Assembly (NCBI GenBank): GCA_016290875.1
Contig: JAEEVL010000005.1
Location: 1-64,000, forward strand
DNA length: 64,000 bases
Direction: 5' to 3'
Source of the DNA: Ruminococcus sp.
GTDB lineage: Bacteria > Bacillota > Clostridia > Oscillospirales > Ruminococcaceae
Shown in pieces: positions 42,448 through 50,451 of the stretch (positions are counted from its first letter, which is position 1; the number at the start of each line of letters is the position of its first letter). Position numbers and translations under genes: made by a program. The notes beneath the pieces were generated by a model. That model saw nothing but the letters and a program-made list of their open reading frames with translations, did no database searches and was not told the origin of the DNA.

Positions 42448-43473
42448 ATGCTAAAACTCAGACCAAATATGTTCGATGAATCATCGAAGTCCCACGCGCC
42501 TAAAGAGCTGTGGAAACTGATACTGATATTCCTGTTTGTGTTTCTTATCATATTGCTTGCAGAATCCATGATACCGGCAATAGTAGGCGCAAAGCCTATG
42601 GTCGAGGCGATAAATGAGCTGACTAATAACGGCAATAACAGAGCATCGTTCGATGACTCAATGGAAGCAGCCAAGGACGTTGCGATGAAGCCGTCCATTC
42701 TTTTATTATCGCTGTTCTGCACGGTTTTCGGAACGCTTATAAGTATTATGTTCTGCCGTCTTGTTGAGATGCGCCATGTATCGTCAATGGGAGCACGCGG
42801 CGGAAAGCGCAGAGCTGTCGTTCACTATTCTGAGGGAATGTTCATAGGCATAGTTATGATGACGACTATGACGCTGCTCACAGTAGCTTGCGGAGCCAAT
42901 ACGATAAAGCAGCTGAGCAATGTCAATTACTTGATGATACTGCTGTATTTCATCGGCTTTTTCATACAGGGAATGAGCGAGGAGTTCGTCTTCCGCGGAT
43001 ACTTTATGACAACTCTTGGCGCAAAGCACCATTCGTATATTGCAATAGCCGTAAGCTCAGTTGCTTTCGGAATGGCACATATCTCGAATCCGGGAATATC
43101 GCCGCTTGCGATGCTTAACCTTATACTTTACGGTGTGTTTGCAGCGGTATACATGATATACTTCGATGATATATGGGGCGTGTGCGGAATACACTCGCTG
43201 TGGAACTTTATGCAGGGCAACGTCTACGGAATAACCGTCAGCGGCGGCGCTGAGACAGAGTCTGTACTGAGAACGGTGCAGAAGTCTTCAAACAGCGTAC
43301 TGACAGGCGGAAAATTCGGAATAGAGGGCAGTATCTTCGCAACGCTTGTGCTTACTGCAGGCATTGTGATAGTTCTGTATTTACAGTACCACAGGGAGAA
43401 AGCTTCTCCGGCGGCGGTTGAAGTGCCTGTGACCGCAGAGACCGAACCGGCAGAAAGCTCCGGAACTGAATAA
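42448..43473 (+). CDS. CPBP-family intramembrane metalloprotease
   Basis: A 341-residue membrane protein with about eight helices and the Rce1/CPBP motifs: EEFVFRGYF (motif 1, about 178-186), FGMAHISNPG (motif 2) and HSLWNFMQG (motif 3), which together bind zinc or form the glutamate protease site. Family members process prenylated proteins in eukaryotes and serve in bacteriocin immunity or signalling in bacteria. No bacteriocin gene is seen next to it. A Glu/Ala-rich cytoplasmic tail ends the protein. Confidence 0.88.
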   Translation: MLKLRPNMFDESSKSHAPKELWKLILIFLFVFLIILLAESMIPAIVGAKPMVEAINELTNNGNNRASFDDSMEAAKDVAMKPSILLLSLFCTVFGTLISIMFCRLVEMRHVSSMGARGGKRRAVVHYSEGMFIGIVMMTTMTLLTVACGANTIKQLSNVNYLMILLYFIGFFIQGMSEEFVFRGYFMTTLGAKHHSYIAIAVSSVAFGMAHISNPGISPLAMLNLILYGVFAAVYMIYFDDIWGVCGIHSLWNFMQGNVYGITVSGGAETESVLRTVQKSSNSVLTGGKFGIEGSIFATLVLTAGIVIVLYLQYHREKASPAAVEVPVTAETEPAESSGTE

Positions 43474-43478
43474 CTGCA

Positions 43479-43512
43479 AAGGCTGTAAGGATAGCTCCTT
43501 GCAGCCTTTTTT
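43479..43512 (+). terminator. Intrinsic terminator of the CPBP gene
   Basis: A 13-bp stem, 43479-43491 with 43496-43508, one G-U pair, TAGC loop, followed by T6. Confidence 0.95.
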
Positions 43513-43564
43513 ACGGGAAATATTGCAATTGAGTCCCATTTATTGTTGTTTTTTTAATAAGCTA

Positions 43565-43593
43565 TTGACAAAGTACCAATAATATGACATAAT
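43565..43593 (+). promoter_or_regulatory. Promoter of the GH9 cellulase
   Basis: TTGACA (43565-43570), 17 bases, CATAAT (43588-43593). Confidence 0.8.
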
Positions 43594-43610
43594 AATAGTA
43601 TTATGGATCA

Positions 43611-43629
43611 TATCAGGAATTTCCTGATA
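43611..43629 (+). promoter_or_regulatory. Perfect palindrome in the GH9 leader, candidate operator
   Basis: TATCAGGAATTTCCTGATA is a perfect 9-1-9 palindrome about 12 bases downstream of the expected transcription start. A repressor dimer bound here could block transcription; the message would also fold into a hairpin. The regulator is unknown and no second copy is seen at the other cellulase. Confidence 0.55.
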
Positions 43630-43665
43630 ATATAGAAACGAATTTATATGAAGGAGTGTACAGCG

Positions 43666-46038
43666 ATGTTCAAAAAGATCATCAGCGGCGTTATGTCCGC
43701 AGCTTTACTGGTCACCTGCACATCTTATACTGCACCTGCAGCCACAGTAACAGCTGATGCCGCAACATCTAAGCATAACTATGCTGAGTTGATGGACAAA
43801 TCTCTGTATTTCTACGAGATACAGCAGGCAGGACCTCTTCCGGAGTGGAACAGAGTTGAGTGGAAGAGCGATTCCACCATGGACGATCCGGTACTCGGCG
43901 GTTGGTATGACGCAGGAGATCACGTAAAGTTCAACCTGCCTATGGCTTATTCAGCTTCAATGCTTGCCTGGGGTATCTATCAGTATCCGGACGGCGTAGA
44001 GGAAGTCGGACTTATGGATACATATGTCAACAACCTCGTATTCGCACTCGATTATCTCGCAGCCTGCGATCTTGGCGATGAAGTCATCTATCAGGTAGGA
44101 AGCGGTAAGGACGACCATACATGGTGGGGACCTGTCGGTCTTCTCAAGGAAGGTATGGAGGACAACGGCCACGACTGGACAGAGGTCCGTTCTGCACTCA
44201 AGTCTTCAAAGGGCTGTACAGCGGTATTCGGTGAAATGTCTGCTGCTCTTGCTTCCGGATGTGCTGCTCTCAAGGGCAGAGTCGATGACAGCAAGCTTGC
44301 TGATTACCTCAAGCACGCTAAGAACATCTACAAGATAGCAGCGACTGATCCTAACGATAAAGTTTACAACGCAAGTGATGCTCAGGGCTTCTATCAGTCA
44401 CGCCATCACTACGATCAGCTCTTCTATGCAGCAAACTGGCTGTATATGGCTACCGGCGACGAGAGCTTCCTCGATGACGCAAAGTCCTATATCCCCAAGC
44501 TTGACAAGCAGACCGGTGAAGGCGATACTATCGCATACGGTTGGTGCCACTGCTGGGACGACAATCTCCAGGGCGCAATGCTCCTTTACGCTATAAACAC
44601 AGGCGACAAGGACGCTATCGCTCACGTTAAGAAGCATCTCCAGGTATGGCTCGATGCTAAAGGTCAGCCTACAACACTTCCCGGCGGACTCCGCTGGCTC
44701 ACAGAGTGGGGCAGCCTCAGATATGCCTGCACAGCTGCATTCATCGCAGAGGTAGCAAGCGATACTATCTTCAAGGGACAGGACAATTCAGTTTACACAG
44801 ATTTTGCAGAAACTCAGCTGAACTATGCACTCGGCGACAACCCTGACAACTTCAGCTATGTTGTTGGTTACGGTGAGAATTATCCTCAGAACCCGCACCA
44901 CAGAACTGCACACGGTTCCTGGAAGAACGACTTCAAGGTGCCTGAAAAGACACGTCATATGGTATACGGTGGTCTCGTAGGCGGCCCTGACAAGACAGGC
45001 GCTTTCAACGACGATCGTAACGATTACGTTTACACCGAGGTAGCTACTGACTACAACGCAGGCTATACAGCAATGCTCTGTAAGATGATCGAGCTCTACG
45101 GCGGTACAGTAGATCCTAACTTCCCGCCTAAGGAAGTACACGATGCTCCTGAGTTCTTCGTTGAAGCTTCTTCAAAGGGCGCAGACTCACAGGGTATCAC
45201 TATCAGCTTCAAGCTCACAAACCACACAGCTTGGCCTGCAAGAATAGAGGACAACGTTTCATTCCGCTACTATATGGATCTCAGCGAAGTTATCGCAGCA
45301 GGAAAGAATCCTGAGGATCTTGTTATCAGATGCGACCGTGACCAGGCTCAGATGTACAGCGGCGTAAAGCCGGCTGAGATCTCCAAGCCTAAGAAGTACT
45401 CCGGAGACATCTACTACATCGAGATCAACTTCCCTGACGGAAGAGCTATACTTCCTATCTCTGAGGGAAGCCACCAGTGTGAAGAGATAATCGCTATCGT
45501 AATGCCTGACTACGGCAACGGCTGGGACGCTTCAAACGACTTCTCAAACAAGGACTTACTCAGCGGCAAGACTTCAACAACCGCTGACGGTACAGTAAAG
45601 GGAATCGTTTCACCCTATATCCCCGTTTACGTAAACGGCGAGCTCTACTACGGCTATGAGCCTGACGGCACATATAAGGACGGTCTCGACAGTACAGGCA
45701 CTGAGATCTCAACTGTATCTGTTACAAAGCTCGTAACAACTACCACAACAACTACTGTGACTACAACTACAACAGAAACTCCTACACCTTCGGAAGAAGA
45801 TGATATAAAATGGGGTGACGCAAACTGCGACGGCAGTGTAAATATCGCTGATGCTGTACTGGTAATGCAGGTAGTTACAAATCCTGACAAATATGCTCAG
45901 GGCAAGACAGAAAAGAGCATAACTGCTAAGGGCGAGAGGAACGCTGATGTGGACACTTCTGTAAAGGGACTCACCAACAGGGATGCCCTTATGATACAGA
46001 AGTTTAAGCTGGGAATCATCGATAAACTTCCTGTTTAA
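43666..46038 (+). CDS. GH9 cellulase with CBM3c and C-terminal dockerin
   Basis: A secreted 790-residue cellulosomal cellulase. After a signal peptide (about 1-32) the GH9 domain runs to about 485. It includes WYDAGDHVKF (Asp82/Asp85), NPHHRTAHGS and the acid Glu458 in YVYTEVATDYNAGY. A CBM3c-like module (about 500-660, from APEFFVEASS) follows; this pairing is typical of processive GH9 endoglucanases. A Thr-rich linker leads to a type I dockerin from about 717 (WGDANCDGSVNIAD). Start ATG 43666 follows AAGGAGTG; an in-frame ATG at 43648 lacks a site. Confidence 0.96.
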   Translation: MFKKIISGVMSAALLVTCTSYTAPAATVTADAATSKHNYAELMDKSLYFYEIQQAGPLPEWNRVEWKSDSTMDDPVLGGWYDAGDHVKFNLPMAYSASMLAWGIYQYPDGVEEVGLMDTYVNNLVFALDYLAACDLGDEVIYQVGSGKDDHTWWGPVGLLKEGMEDNGHDWTEVRSALKSSKGCTAVFGEMSAALASGCAALKGRVDDSKLADYLKHAKNIYKIAATDPNDKVYNASDAQGFYQSRHHYDQLFYAANWLYMATGDESFLDDAKSYIPKLDKQTGEGDTIAYGWCHCWDDNLQGAMLLYAINTGDKDAIAHVKKHLQVWLDAKGQPTTLPGGLRWLTEWGSLRYACTAAFIAEVASDTIFKGQDNSVYTDFAETQLNYALGDNPDNFSYVVGYGENYPQNPHHRTAHGSWKNDFKVPEKTRHMVYGGLVGGPDKTGAFNDDRNDYVYTEVATDYNAGYTAMLCKMIELYGGTVDPNFPPKEVHDAPEFFVEASSKGADSQGITISFKLTNHTAWPARIEDNVSFRYYMDLSEVIAAGKNPEDLVIRCDRDQAQMYSGVKPAEISKPKKYSGDIYYIEINFPDGRAILPISEGSHQCEEIIAIVMPDYGNGWDASNDFSNKDLLSGKTSTTADGTVKGIVSPYIPVYVNGELYYGYEPDGTYKDGLDSTGTEISTVSVTKLVTTTTTTTVTTTTTETPTPSEEDDIKWGDANCDGSVNIADAVLVMQVVTNPDKYAQGKTEKSITAKGERNADVDTSVKGLTNRDALMIQKFKLGIIDKLPV

Positions 46039-46048
46039 GCATTCGCAG

Positions 46049-46077
46049 AAGGACAGTCCTGCAAGACTGTCCTTTTT
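46049..46077 (+). terminator. Intrinsic terminator of the GH9 gene
   Basis: AAGGACAGTC (46049-46058) pairs with GACTGTCCTT (46065-46074), loop CTGCAA, then T5. Confidence 0.95.
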
Positions 46078-46141
46078 CCTTAAAGGATAGGGCGTTTCCC
46101 TCATGATACTATGATTTGATTAAGAACGGAGACGTAGGAAA

Positions 46142-47821
46142 GTGGAAAAAATGTCAAAAAAGTCCCTGTGTGAAAACATCCTTACACAGATACGCCAGCC
46201 GCTTTGGGAAAACTGGTATATCCAGGAGAAGATAGGTTCCGGAGCATACAGCGCTGTATATAAGGTAACGGCTCAGCGTATGAACCGTACAGATGTTTCG
46301 GCGCTGAAGATAGAACCTATCGTTCCGGACGAGGATACAGCAGCAGATGAAGAAAAGCGAATTGCTTTTCTCGAAAAGCACAAGGCACTCGCAGAAAACG
46401 AGTCAACGATAATGTACTCGCTCAGAAACTGTCCGAATATAGTAACATATGAGGATGAGGATCTGCGTGAACTCATAATAGACGGCAAACAGGTCGGATA
46501 TTATTTCCTGATACGCATGGAGTATCTCAGCTGCCTGAGCGACCTGCTGAAAAAGCGCAAATATCAGCTAACGGAGGAGAATATCCTCAACCTTGCCTGT
46601 GATATAGGAAAGGCAATAAAAACAGCTCACGATCAGGGTATTATACACCGTGATCTGAAGCCGGGCAACTTCTTTATTGACAAGAACGGAGTATACAAGC
46701 TCGGTGACTTCAATATTTCCAAGCAGACTGAGGATTCACGTGATATAGCCGGAACGAAGAGCTACTTTGCTCCGGAAGTGTATTTCGCACGGCAGAGCGG
46801 AAACGCTTACACCGCCCAGGCAGATATATACTCATTCGGCATTTGTCTCTATCAGCTCATGAACGACCTCTATCTGCCGTTTGAAGAGGGCTCTGACGCC
46901 GCCAAGGCTGTTGAACGCAGAATGACAGGCGAACAGCTTCCGGCGCCTAAAAGGGCATCTGAGAAGCTCTCAGCGATAATCCTCAAAGCCTGTGCATTCA
47001 ACAAAGAGGACAGATATGCTTCGATAGACGATATGCTTGCAGACCTCAAGGCGCTGAAGAAGAAAGACACTCAGCCGGCAGAAGAAATGAAGGTCTATGA
47101 TCCGGAGGAGTATGCAGTACCGGAGCAGGCTGCTTTCCCGAAGCCGAAGGAGTTCAACCCCATACCGATAATAGCGATAGTGGCGGTACTGCTCATAGCA
47201 GGTGCTACGGCTCTGCTGTGTGTCAAGTTCCTTGGTGATGACAGTAGCGATAACAGCAGTGCTGTGACGGAGCGTGATGTACCGATAAGTGAGATCTCAC
47301 TCAATATGGACACAGTAGATATTGACGTCTGGGAAGATGTTACTATCACTAAGGTAGACTGTCCTGATGTGATAAAGCTCGAAGACATCACGTCTATGTT
47401 CGGGTTTGAATACGAACCGCCGACACTTCGTGCTGATAACAGCGATCTTGTGGTAACTGTCAACGAGGATGCGACAGAAAAGCTCTGTGTTGAAACTCCT
47501 ACGTCAGACCTTATCATCAAGGCAAAGCGCACCGGAAAAGAGTATGTCATAACGGTAGACGCTGCGAAGTTAGCCGATAAGGAAAAGGACTATCCTATCA
47601 CTATACGCAACAATGACGGAAGCGTATCCAAGAAGGTAAATGTAAGAGTCCGCAGAACAGGACCTTTCAGGGAAGAGATAAGACGAGTATCGAGTGATCC
47701 GTCAATAATAGAATTCAACGATGACAGTACATTTATTGTACATTCAACAGGAACAGTCACAGTAGACTGGGTATATAATTCAGAGGTTCTTTACTCAAAA
47801 ACAGTAACTATCGAAGAATAA
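46142..47821 (+). CDS. Transmembrane Ser/Thr protein kinase
   Basis: A 559-residue Hanks-type kinase. The kinase domain (about 25-305) has the glycine loop GSGAYSAV, Lys56 in ALKIE, HRDLKPGN (169-176) and the metal motif DFN (189-191) in place of DFG, then GTKSYFAPE. A membrane helix (342-362) leads to an outside domain of about 190 residues with no PASTA repeats and beta-rich, Ig-like composition. In most Firmicutes the PASTA sensor is fused to this kinase; here it is in the next gene. GTG 46142 is given as start; ATG 46151 is a possible alternative. Confidence 0.9.
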   Translation: MEKMSKKSLCENILTQIRQPLWENWYIQEKIGSGAYSAVYKVTAQRMNRTDVSALKIEPIVPDEDTAADEEKRIAFLEKHKALAENESTIMYSLRNCPNIVTYEDEDLRELIIDGKQVGYYFLIRMEYLSCLSDLLKKRKYQLTEENILNLACDIGKAIKTAHDQGIIHRDLKPGNFFIDKNGVYKLGDFNISKQTEDSRDIAGTKSYFAPEVYFARQSGNAYTAQADIYSFGICLYQLMNDLYLPFEEGSDAAKAVERRMTGEQLPAPKRASEKLSAIILKACAFNKEDRYASIDDMLADLKALKKKDTQPAEEMKVYDPEEYAVPEQAAFPKPKEFNPIPIIAIVAVLLIAGATALLCVKFLGDDSSDNSSAVTERDVPISEISLNMDTVDIDVWEDVTITKVDCPDVIKLEDITSMFGFEYEPPTLRADNSDLVVTVNEDATEKLCVETPTSDLIIKAKRTGKEYVITVDAAKLADKEKDYPITIRNNDGSVSKKVNVRVRRTGPFREEIRRVSSDPSIIEFNDDSTFIVHSTGTVTVDWVYNSEVLYSKTVTIEE

Positions 47822-47836
47822 AGGAGGGCTTGCATC

Positions 47837-49462
47837 ATGCCCGGAAAACACGATAATGATTTCAAAAACGGTGATATATACGGTCAGCCGGAAAACAGCG
47901 GATCTCCTGAAAGAAACGGACATTTCGGAAAGGTGACTCCCGACAAGGAACCGGCTTACTATGAGGAAACTCAGATGTTCAACAGACCGGAAGCTCCCAA
48001 GCAGACTCCGCAGAACAGTTATCTGCAGAATTCTCCGAAGCAGAGTGTTCATCAGCCGGAAAACTATCCGCAGAACGCTCATAACTCATACGGAATGACA
48101 CAGGGTAGTTCACCTCAGAATAACGCTGCCCCATACGGACAACAGCAGGGCGGCTATCCGCAGAACAATCCTGCCCCATACGGACAGCAGCAGGGCGGCT
48201 ACCCTCAGAACAACCCTAACCCATACGGACAACAGCAGGGCGGCTACCCTCAGAACAACCCTAACCCATACGGACAGCAGCAGGGCGGCTATCCACAGAA
48301 TAACCCTAACCCGTATGGACAGCAGCAGGGCGGCTATCCACAGAATAACCCTAACCCGTATGGACAGCAGCAGGGCGGCTATCCACAGAACAATCCTAAC
48401 CCATACGGACAACAGCAGGGTGGCTATCCGCAGAACAATCCTGATCCGTACAGACAGAGCGGATTCAACCCTTACCTGCGTGAACGCCCCGAGCCTGTGA
48501 GAAATGAGCAGACCAGCGGCAAAAAGAAAAAAGTCAAAAAGAAACAGCCGATGAAGACATCGACTGCTGTGCTTATAGTGGTAACACTTGCGATAGTTCT
48601 GTTCGGAGTAGTTCCGGCAACGCTGATATTCTTGCTCAAGGACAAGGACGATTCCGGAAGCAGCAGCGTTAAGGGTTCGAATCAGACAACTTCTCAGACC
48701 ACCGAAACTGATTCGGAAGAAGAGGAAGAGACTACTGAGGAAACTACCGAAGAGCAGACCGAGTCTGACAGGTTCATTGCTATGATAGATGTTGTCGGAT
48801 ATAGCAGTAAGATCGCTGAGAGCGCCCTTCGTGACGCAGGTTTCAAGGTGTTCTGCAAGAATGTTTACAGCGATGAAGTTGCTGAGGGCAAGGTAGTTTC
48901 TCAGAACTACGATCCCGGATTCAAGATAGCACGCGGCACACTGGTAACGATCGAAGTATCACTCGGACCTGAGCCTACAAAGGTATCAGCAGAGGATAAG
49001 GTCGAAGTTCCTGATGTCAAGGGAATGAACATCGATAAAGCGATCAAAAAGCTTGAATCGAGCGGATTTACTTATGAAGTTGTCTATCAGCCCTGCGATG
49101 CGTCTGTCAAAGACGAATATATTCATACAGTATTGTCTCAGACTCCGTCATATGGCGTTAAACGTGAAAAGGGAACAAAGGTAACGATAAATGTTGCCAA
49201 GAGGGATGATAAAACTCCTGTAGCGACCGGAAAAGTCATTACAGAGGAAACAGACCTTAATGTCCGCAAGGAGAATAATACTGACTCAGAGATCATCGGC
49301 AAGCTGCCAAAGGGTTCAAATGTAGATATCATCTATGAATTTGAAGGCTGGTATGCAATATTGTATAACGGCGAGGTCGCATTTGTATCAAAGGACTATG
49401 TTGAACTTCCTGAAAATGCAAATAAGATACCTCAGTTACAACGTTCTCCGAACGCAGTATAA
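47837..49462 (+). CDS. Membrane protein with Gln/Pro/Asn repeats, two PASTA domains and SH3 domain
   Basis: A 541-residue bitopic protein. The cytoplasmic side holds seven tandem 15-residue repeats (100-204, consensus YGQQQGGYPQNNPNP). A Lys-rich stretch and a membrane helix (about 240-265), then an acidic Thr/Glu linker, lead to the outside: two PASTA domains (about 316-382 and 389-455) and a bacterial SH3 domain (about 465-530). PASTA domains bind muropeptides or lipid II. The gene starts 15 bases after the kinase stop, so kinase and sensor probably act together as a split PrkC. GGAGG precedes ATG 47837. Confidence 0.88.
   Translation: MPGKHDNDFKNGDIYGQPENSGSPERNGHFGKVTPDKEPAYYEETQMFNRPEAPKQTPQNSYLQNSPKQSVHQPENYPQNAHNSYGMTQGSSPQNNAAPYGQQQGGYPQNNPAPYGQQQGGYPQNNPNPYGQQQGGYPQNNPNPYGQQQGGYPQNNPNPYGQQQGGYPQNNPNPYGQQQGGYPQNNPNPYGQQQGGYPQNNPDPYRQSGFNPYLRERPEPVRNEQTSGKKKKVKKKQPMKTSTAVLIVVTLAIVLFGVVPATLIFLLKDKDDSGSSSVKGSNQTTSQTTETDSEEEEETTEETTEEQTESDRFIAMIDVVGYSSKIAESALRDAGFKVFCKNVYSDEVAEGKVVSQNYDPGFKIARGTLVTIEVSLGPEPTKVSAEDKVEVPDVKGMNIDKAIKKLESSGFTYEVVYQPCDASVKDEYIHTVLSQTPSYGVKREKGTKVTINVAKRDDKTPVATGKVITEETDLNVRKENNTDSEIIGKLPKGSNVDIIYEFEGWYAILYNGEVAFVSKDYVELPENANKIPQLQRSPNAV
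48134..48448 (+). repeat. Seven tandem 45-bp coding repeats
   Basis: Seven units of 45 bp in frame, differing mostly at third positions. Units 4 and 5 (48269-48358) are almost identical, which suggests recent copy-number change by slippage or recombination. Confidence 0.95.
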
Positions 49463-49469
49463 GAAACAG

Positions 49470-49502
49470 AACAGGACGCAGTTAAATGCGTCCTGTTTTT
49501 TA
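49470..49502 (+). terminator. Intrinsic terminator of the kinase/PASTA unit
   Basis: AACAGGACGCA (49470-49480) pairs with TGCGTCCTGTT (49487-49497), followed by T-rich sequence. Confidence 0.9.
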
Positions 49503-49514
49503 TTATCATAAAGC

Positions 49515-49546
49515 CAAAAAAGACCGCCCCGAGGGAGGGCGGCCTT
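49515..49546 (-). terminator. Intrinsic terminator of the HU operon
   Basis: On the minus strand GGCCGCCC pairs with GGGCGGTC (one G-U), followed by T6. It faces the previous terminator. Confidence 0.85.
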
Positions 49547-49559
49547 AAGTAATTCATGA

Positions 49560-49955
49560 TCAAACGAGGAAGAAGCTTCCTTCGTTGCCATCAATAACGT
49601 AGTAAACCTTGTTCTCTTCAGGCTTAACGTAAACGTTAACAGTCTTAGGAGACTTCACGCCTGCATTATCGATAGCCTTAGCGATGATTTCATCTGTTGT
49701 GAGCTCAGCTCCGAGGTACTGTACGTATACAGTTGCAACAGTTTTCTTAGCAGCTGTCTTCTTAGGAGCAGCAGCAGTCTTCTTGGGAGCAGCTGTCTTC
49801 TTAGCAGCAGCTGTCTTCTTAGGAGCAGCAGCCTTCTTGGGAGCAGCAGCCTTCTTAGGAGCAGCAGCCTTCTTGGTTGCAGTCTTCTTTTCAGCGGCAG
49901 GAGCCTTTACTTCTGCTGCCTTCTCTGCAGCCTTAACGATTTTTTCATCAGCCAT
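49560..49955 (-). CDS. Histone H1-like basic protein with C-terminal DUF6465-type domain
   Basis: A 131-residue protein. The N-terminal 70 residues are Lys/Ala/Pro only, with repeated AAPKK units as in eukaryotic and bacterial H1-like proteins, and probably bind DNA. The C-terminal part (VYVQYLGAELTTDEIIAKAIDNAG ... VNVYVKPEENKVYYVIDG) is a small domain of the DUF6465 type. It lies directly downstream of the HU gene on the same transcript, so a nucleoid role is likely. A good ribosome site (GGAGG) lies upstream of ATG 49955. Confidence 0.85.
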   Translation of the reverse strand: MADEKIVKAAEKAAEVKAPAAEKKTATKKAAAPKKAAAPKKAAAPKKTAAAKKTAAPKKTAAAPKKTAAKKTVATVYVQYLGAELTTDEIIAKAIDNAGVKSPKTVNVYVKPEENKVYYVIDGNEGSFFLV

Positions 49956-49973
49956 AACTGTAACCTCCTTGAA

Positions 49974-50249
49974 TTACTTGTTTACAGCAGTCTTGAGAGC
50001 CTGTCCAGCCTTGAAAGCAGGAGCCTTAGACGCGGGAGCAGTCATCATCTTTCCTGTCTGAGGATTCTTGACCTGCTTTTCCTTTCTGTCGCGAACCTCA
50101 AATGTACCGAAGCCTACGAGAGAAACCTTTTCACCGCCTGCAAGTGACTCTGTGATAGCAGAGATGATTGCATTTACAGCGATCTCAGCATTCTTCTTAG
50201 TGAATTCAGTCTTTTCAGCAACTACGCCGATTAACTCTGTCTTTGTCAT
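49974..50249 (-). CDS. hup: DNA-binding protein HU
   Basis: HU bends and compacts DNA as a dimer. The 91-residue product has MTKTELIGVVAEKTEFTKKNAEIAVNAI, GFGTFEVRDRKEKQVKNPQTGKMM and the end PAFKAGQALKTAVNK, all family standard. The beta-arm Pro that intercalates is usually in RNPxTG; here it is KNPQTG. The start ATG 50249 follows GGAGG; an in-frame upstream ATG at 50264 lies before this site. Strong promoter upstream; the H1-like gene follows after 18 bases. Confidence 0.97.
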   Translation of the reverse strand: MTKTELIGVVAEKTEFTKKNAEIAVNAIISAITESLAGGEKVSLVGFGTFEVRDRKEKQVKNPQTGKMMTAPASKAPAFKAGQALKTAVNK

Positions 50250-50283
50250 ATTATTATCCTCCATATATAAGATTTATAATTGA

Positions 50284-50312
50284 ATTATATACCCTTTAGC
50301 CCGATTTGTCAA
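50284..50312 (-). promoter_or_regulatory. Perfect-consensus promoter of the HU operon
   Basis: On the minus strand TTGACA (50312-50307), 17 bases, TATAAT (50289-50284). Confidence 0.9.
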
Positions 50313-50451
50313 GGAAATAGCGAAAAAATGTTAAAACGACGTATATTCGGCTGCTGACGACCTGATTTTTATGGAAAACGGCTATAAAATGCGGTGTTTT
50401 CGGGGCGTTTCGGAGTGTTTGACAAACAGTTTACGAGTGATAGACAGAGTC

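Noticed and set aside
48134..48448. Regular repeats that could suggest a CRISPR array
   Set aside because: The 45-bp units are contiguous, in frame and without spacers; they encode a protein repeat.
49684..50061. Plus-strand hydrophobic Ala/Val/Phe frame opposite the H1-like gene
   Set aside because: It is the antisense of AAPKK repeats; no ribosome site or promoter.
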